Both the position numbers and the translations under genes were made by a program. Below, in pieces: positions 6,066 through 8,451 of a DNA stretch of 8,451 nucleotides. This DNA is from an uncultured Bacteroidota bacterium (lineage in GTDB: Bacteria; Bacteroidota; Bacteroidia; Bacteroidales; SZUA-534). Every line of letters starts with the position of its first letter. Position 1 is the stretch's first letter. The notes below the pieces were generated by a model, which ran no database searches, had not been told where the DNA came from, and saw nothing but the letters and a program-made list of their open reading frames with translations. The stretch covers positions 1-8,451 of the forward strand of contig CALCFP010000508.1 in assembly GCA_937900725.1 (NCBI GenBank), given 5' to 3'.

Positions 6066-7202
6066 TTATGCTGAAATAAAATTCACAACAGCCTGAGCGG
6101 CACGTTCCGATGCGCCTGCATTTCCCATACGCTCCTTCAGGTAGGCATAGTCGTCAAGAATGCGCTGCCTGTGCTGACCGTCATCGAGAATCTTCCGCAA
6201 CTCTGAGGCCACCGTCTCGGCATCAAAATCGACTTGAACCAACTCTTTCACTGCCTCGCGCCCCACGATAAGGTTAACCAGCGAAATCCACTTAACCTTT
6301 AGCAGTTTTCGTCCTATGCGATACAGAAAGTCTGGCGCAATAGTGCTATAGCATACAACTTGCGGGACGTTGAAAAGTGCAGTCTCCAAAGTGGCAGTAC
6401 CCGAAGTGACAAGTGCCGCCCTACTGAATTTCAATAAATTATAAGTCTGATTAAAGATAATAGGAATGGCTATGTCCGTGCCTGCGACGCTGTCGTAAAA
6501 CTCTTGAGATAGGCCTGGCGCACCCGATATCACGAACTGATATTCAGGAAACTGCCGACTGGCCTTTATCATAACAGGCAGCATATGCTGTACTTCCTGC
6601 TGCCTGCTGCCAGCCAAAAGCCCTATTATGGGCTTATCACCCAACCCGTTAGCCTTTCGGAAATCCGACTCGTCAAGGCAAAACGACGACTCAAACTGGC
6701 CCACGGCGTCCAAAAGCGGATTGCCGACATACTCAACCTCGTAATCGAATTTTTTATAGAATTCGGTTTCAAACGGCAATATTGTCAGCATCTTATCTAT
6801 ATGCTTCTTTATTTTTTTTATACGATTCTGCTTCCACGCCCAAATCTTTGGCGAGATGTAGAATATGGTCCTAAGCCCGATGCTCTTCGCAAATTTTGCG
6901 ACGCGAAGGTTGAACCCCGCAAAGTCGATGAAGATTACCACGTCAGGTTCCCAAGCCACAAGGTCGGCCTCGCAGATGCCCATATTGTTGTTTATGGTGC
7001 GCAGATTCATCAACACCTTGACAAACCCCATAAAGGCCATATTGCTGTAATGCATCACGGGCCTCACGCCAGCCTGTTCGGCCATAAGGTCGCCGCCAAA
7101 GAAACGGAATTGCGCATTGGAGTCCTGAAGTTTCAGATTCCTTATCAGATTTGAACCGTGCAAATCGCCGCTTGCCTCGCCTGCTATCAGATAGTACTTC
7201 AT
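6066..7202 (-). CDS. lpxB: Lipid-A-disaccharide synthase
   Basis: A 378-residue glycosyltransferase of family GT19, close to the 382 residues of the E. coli enzyme. It joins UDP-2,3-diacylglucosamine to lipid X (2,3-diacylglucosamine 1-phosphate), making the disaccharide of lipid A on the cytoplasmic face of the inner membrane. Diagnostic segments appear in order: AGEASGDLHGS at 7-17, FIDFAGFNLRVA at 91-102, YISPKIWAWKQNRI at 115-128, ILPFE at 141-145, VEYVGNPL at 156-163, LLAGSRQQEV at 195-204 and TSGTATLETAL at 266-276. The last two are the sugar-nucleotide binding side. The ATG start gives the canonical N-terminus running straight into the AGEASGD motif. No Shine-Dalgarno sequence is visible, because the leader is made of heptamer repeats. 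With surE and the small membrane protein upstream it forms an envelope-related cluster. The presence of LpxB shows that the host makes an outer membrane with lipid A. Confidence 0.98.
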   Translation of the reverse strand: MKYYLIAGEASGDLHGSNLIRNLKLQDSNAQFRFFGGDLMAEQAGVRPVMHYSNMAFMGFVKVLMNLRTINNNMGICEADLVAWEPDVVIFIDFAGFNLRVAKFAKSIGLRTIFYISPKIWAWKQNRIKKIKKHIDKMLTILPFETEFYKKFDYEVEYVGNPLLDAVGQFESSFCLDESDFRKANGLGDKPIIGLLAGSRQQEVQHMLPVMIKASRQFPEYQFVISGAPGLSQEFYDSVAGTDIAIPIIFNQTYNLLKFSRAALVTSGTATLETALFNVPQVVCYSTIAPDFLYRIGRKLLKVKWISLVNLIVGREAVKELVQVDFDAETVASELRKILDDGQHRQRILDDYAYLKERMGNAGASERAAQAVVNFISA

Positions 7203-7203
7203 T

Positions 7204-7252
7204 TATTTAGGATTTAGGATTTATGATTTGGGATTTGGGATTTGGGATTTTT
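7204..7252. repeat. Seven-copy, 7-bp tandem repeat filling the gap before lpxB
   Basis: Read on the plus strand, the 49 bases divide into seven heptamers: TATTTAG, GATTTAG, GATTTAT, GATTTGG, GATTTGG, GATTTGG, GATTTTT. The three middle-distal units are identical and those nearer lpxB are degenerate. The array covers 49 of the 53 bases between the TAG of the 98-residue protein gene and the lpxB ATG. It therefore occupies the position of the lpxB ribosome-binding region, which on the minus strand reads CCTAAATAA just before ATG. The periodicity is seen directly. A regulatory role through a change in copy number is inference. Confidence 0.93.
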
Positions 7253-7255
7253 TAC

Positions 7256-7552
7256 CTAAATAAAATATATTGCCACTATTGCCACGCCATAGAGCAGGCA
7301 CATTGAAAGCACTCCGCGAGCCATATTCAAACGGTTGCGGTATGTCCACCAGAAAAACAGGCCCGCATTAGGCATAAGACTCAAACTCACAATCTTATAC
7401 AGCACGCCGAATGTCTGGAAATGATGCACGCATTCGGCAACTGATTCAAAGCCCTTGCCATAGGCGACCAGAGGCAGGAATATGCCCAAGCAGATGATTG
7501 GCAGAACCAGTCCAACCAGCATTCCCATTGCAGGTGTGTCCTTCATTTTCAT
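7256..7552 (-). CDS. Small inner-membrane protein of unknown function between surE and lpxB
   Basis: A 98-residue hydrophobic protein that I cannot assign to a named family. It has about three membrane-spanning stretches, near residues 9-30, 48-70 and 77-97. A short loop (about 31-47, with Glu36, Glu40 and His43-His44) follows the first helix, and a basic turn (Tyr71-Arg72-Asn-Arg74) precedes the last. The WW pair at 68-69 and Pro61-Asn62 sit in the second helix. The ATG at 7552 overlaps the surE TGA in an ATGA arrangement, which suggests translational coupling; a second ATG two codons in (7546) is an alternative. It ends with TAG, followed by a heptamer repeat and then lpxB. Its place between surE and lpxB suggests an envelope role, which is inference only. 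It looks like a real gene because of the coupled start, the coherent membrane topology and the absence of wasted space. Confidence 0.8.
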   Translation of the reverse strand: MKMKDTPAMGMLVGLVLPIICLGIFLPLVAYGKGFESVAECVHHFQTFGVLYKIVSLSLMPNAGLFFWWTYRNRLNMARGVLSMCLLYGVAIVAIYFI

Positions 7553-8319
7553 ATCAGATAGGATATTTTTTCGATTTGGCCGTAATCGGTAAAATCAAGA
7601 TTTACAGGGACAATGGATGCATATCCGGTGGACAATGCACATTCATCGGTATCGGGCGAATCGGGTTCATAGTTGACAAATCCGCCTGTAAGCCAATAAT
7701 ATGGACGTTCGTGCGGATCTTCGCCTACTACAAAATGCTCCTTCCAGATGCCCTTCGCCTGACGGCATATTCTCATTCCCTTGAATTCCGATTCAGGCAC
7801 ATACGGGATGTTGACATTCAAGCAAATGCCACCAGCATTTCCCGCCTGAAGCATTTTTCGGGCCACCTGACCCGCACATTTTGCAGCCACGCTGAAATCG
7901 GCATCGGCATCGTAACTGCACAGCGAGACACCTACTGACGGAATGCCGTTGAGCGCACCTTCTATTGCCGCGCCCAAAGTTCCAGAATAGACAATGCTCA
8001 CGGACGAATTGGTGCCGTGGTTTATGCCCGACAGCAGCAAGTCGGGTTTTCGTTCCAAAATCTGGTTAAGCGCCATCTTGACACAATCGACAGGAGTGCC
8101 TGTCACCGAATAGATTGTCAATCCTGGCTTGCTGACACGCAGATTCAGCCTTACAAAACTTTCAACAGTTATGGCATTCGACTTGCCCGACTGCACCGAA
8201 TCGGGGGCCACAACCACCACGTCGCCGTACATCTGGGCCACCTTCACCAATTCAGATATGCCTTTTGACGAATAGCCGTCGTCATTGGTCACCAATATCA
8301 GTGGACGTTTCTCGTTCAT
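7549..8319 (-). CDS. surE: 5'/3'-nucleotidase SurE
   Basis: A 256-residue protein with the full SurE pattern. The N-terminal LVTNDDG supplies the metal-binding Asp13-Asp14, followed by APDSVQSGKSN with Ser44, TGTPVDCV at 74-80, and LSGINHGTN with Asn100. These four positions match the known metal site (Asp8, Asp9, Ser39 and Asn95 in the Thermotoga enzyme) with constant spacing. The YSGTLGAAIEGAL segment at 111-123 is also characteristic. SurE is a cytoplasmic, metal-dependent phosphatase that removes phosphate from nucleoside 5'- and 3'-monophosphates and short polyphosphates, and is linked to stationary-phase survival. The length is normal for the family (about 250). The ATG start lies nine bases after the panB stop, with no Shine-Dalgarno sequence, as is usual in Bacteroidota. 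Its TGA overlaps the start of the next gene. Confidence 0.97.
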   Translation of the reverse strand: MNEKRPLILVTNDDGYSSKGISELVKVAQMYGDVVVVAPDSVQSGKSNAITVESFVRLNLRVSKPGLTIYSVTGTPVDCVKMALNQILERKPDLLLSGINHGTNSSVSIVYSGTLGAAIEGALNGIPSVGVSLCSYDADADFSVAAKCAGQVARKMLQAGNAGGICLNVNIPYVPESEFKGMRICRQAKGIWKEHFVVGEDPHERPYYWLTGGFVNYEPDSPDTDECALSTGYASIVPVNLDFTDYGQIEKISYLI

Positions 8320-8328
8320 CTTAAAAAA

Positions 8329-8451
8329 TCAATATTGTTCCTTTTCGTTCGGAAAATCGCCATTTTTCACATCGGCAATATACTGCCCAACAGCATCGGT
8401 CATAACACTGTTCAGGTCGGCATAACGGCGAAGGAAACGTGGTGTGAACCC
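8329..8451 (-). CDS. panB: 3-methyl-2-oxobutanoate hydroxymethyltransferase, C-terminal end (partial)
   Basis: Only the last 40 codons and the TGA stop are present; the rest lies beyond the right edge. The visible peptide begins GFTPRFLRRYADL and ends with DVKNGDFPNEKEQY. I recognise this as the C-terminal tail of PanB, where an FxPRFLRRY segment, a helix containing AVGQYI, and a DFP-[NS]-E-x-E ending are typical. PanB adds a hydroxymethyl group from 5,10-methylene-tetrahydrofolate to 2-oxoisovalerate, the first committed step of pantothenate and coenzyme A synthesis, in the cytoplasm. No catalytic residues fall in this fragment, so the call rests on tail similarity alone. The stop is nine bases before the surE start, so the two genes are very likely co-transcribed. 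Confidence 0.82.
   Translation of the reverse strand, partial: GFTPRFLRRYADLNSVMTDAVGQYIADVKNGDFPNEKEQY

Noticed and set aside
6585..7154. A 189-codon open frame on the plus strand
   Set aside because: It is antisense to lpxB, which is complete with all family motifs; the product looks like a mirror frame without domain features.
7204..7252. Heptamer array considered as a CRISPR or a phage attachment site
   Set aside because: Units are 7 bp without spacers, so it is not a CRISPR; there is no integrase or tRNA nearby, so it is not an attachment site.
7498..7938. A 146-codon open frame on the plus strand
   Set aside because: It runs antisense across the surE C-terminal half and the small membrane protein; no motif or separate start signal.

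Overview
The window looks like chromosomal DNA from a Gram-negative member of the Bacteroidota, probably a Bacteroidales-type gut or animal-associated anaerobe. Four things point there: lipid A synthesis (LpxB) shows an outer membrane; the PanB C-terminus and the SurE, LpxB and RsgA proteins look like Bacteroidota versions; start codons lack Shine-Dalgarno sequences and sit in A/T-rich leaders; and three intergenic gaps carry exact matches to the Bacteroides -7 promoter box TAnnTTTG. Species cannot be fixed from the sequence alone.

All convincing genes lie on the minus strand, so transcription runs from the right edge to the left edge. In that order they are: the last 40 codons of panB (pantothenate synthesis); surE (nucleotidase); a 98-residue inner-membrane protein whose start overlaps the surE stop; a 7-bp tandem repeat that fills nearly the whole gap; lpxB (lipid A disaccharide synthase); a secreted SpoIID/LytB-domain protein with a non-ATG start; rsgA (30S assembly GTPase); a cyclophilin-type peptidyl-prolyl isomerase lipoprotein whose start lies 41 bases inside rsgA; pepE (alpha-aspartyl dipeptidase); a six-helix, histidine-rich membrane protein; a small secreted protein of unknown function; a 99-base gap; and an extracytoplasmic sensor-like protein with two membrane helices and no output domain, which stops close to the left edge.

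The right half (panB to rsgA) is core housekeeping and envelope metabolism, tightly packed as one or two operons. The middle pair (PPIase, PepE) handles protein folding and peptide turnover. The left part (membrane protein, secreted protein, sensor) is the least characterised. The first two of these are only 5 bases apart and probably work together, possibly on metal or redox-active substrates at the envelope, which is inference. The sensor has its own candidate promoter.

I see no tRNA, rRNA, CRISPR array, insertion sequence or phage gene. No gap without a gene exceeds 300 bases; the largest is about 130 bases, measured from the better sensor start. I found no clear new multi-gene defence or mobile system. 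The items most worth a second look are the heptamer array directly in front of lpxB, the output-less cysteine-rich sensor, and the membrane/secreted protein pair.
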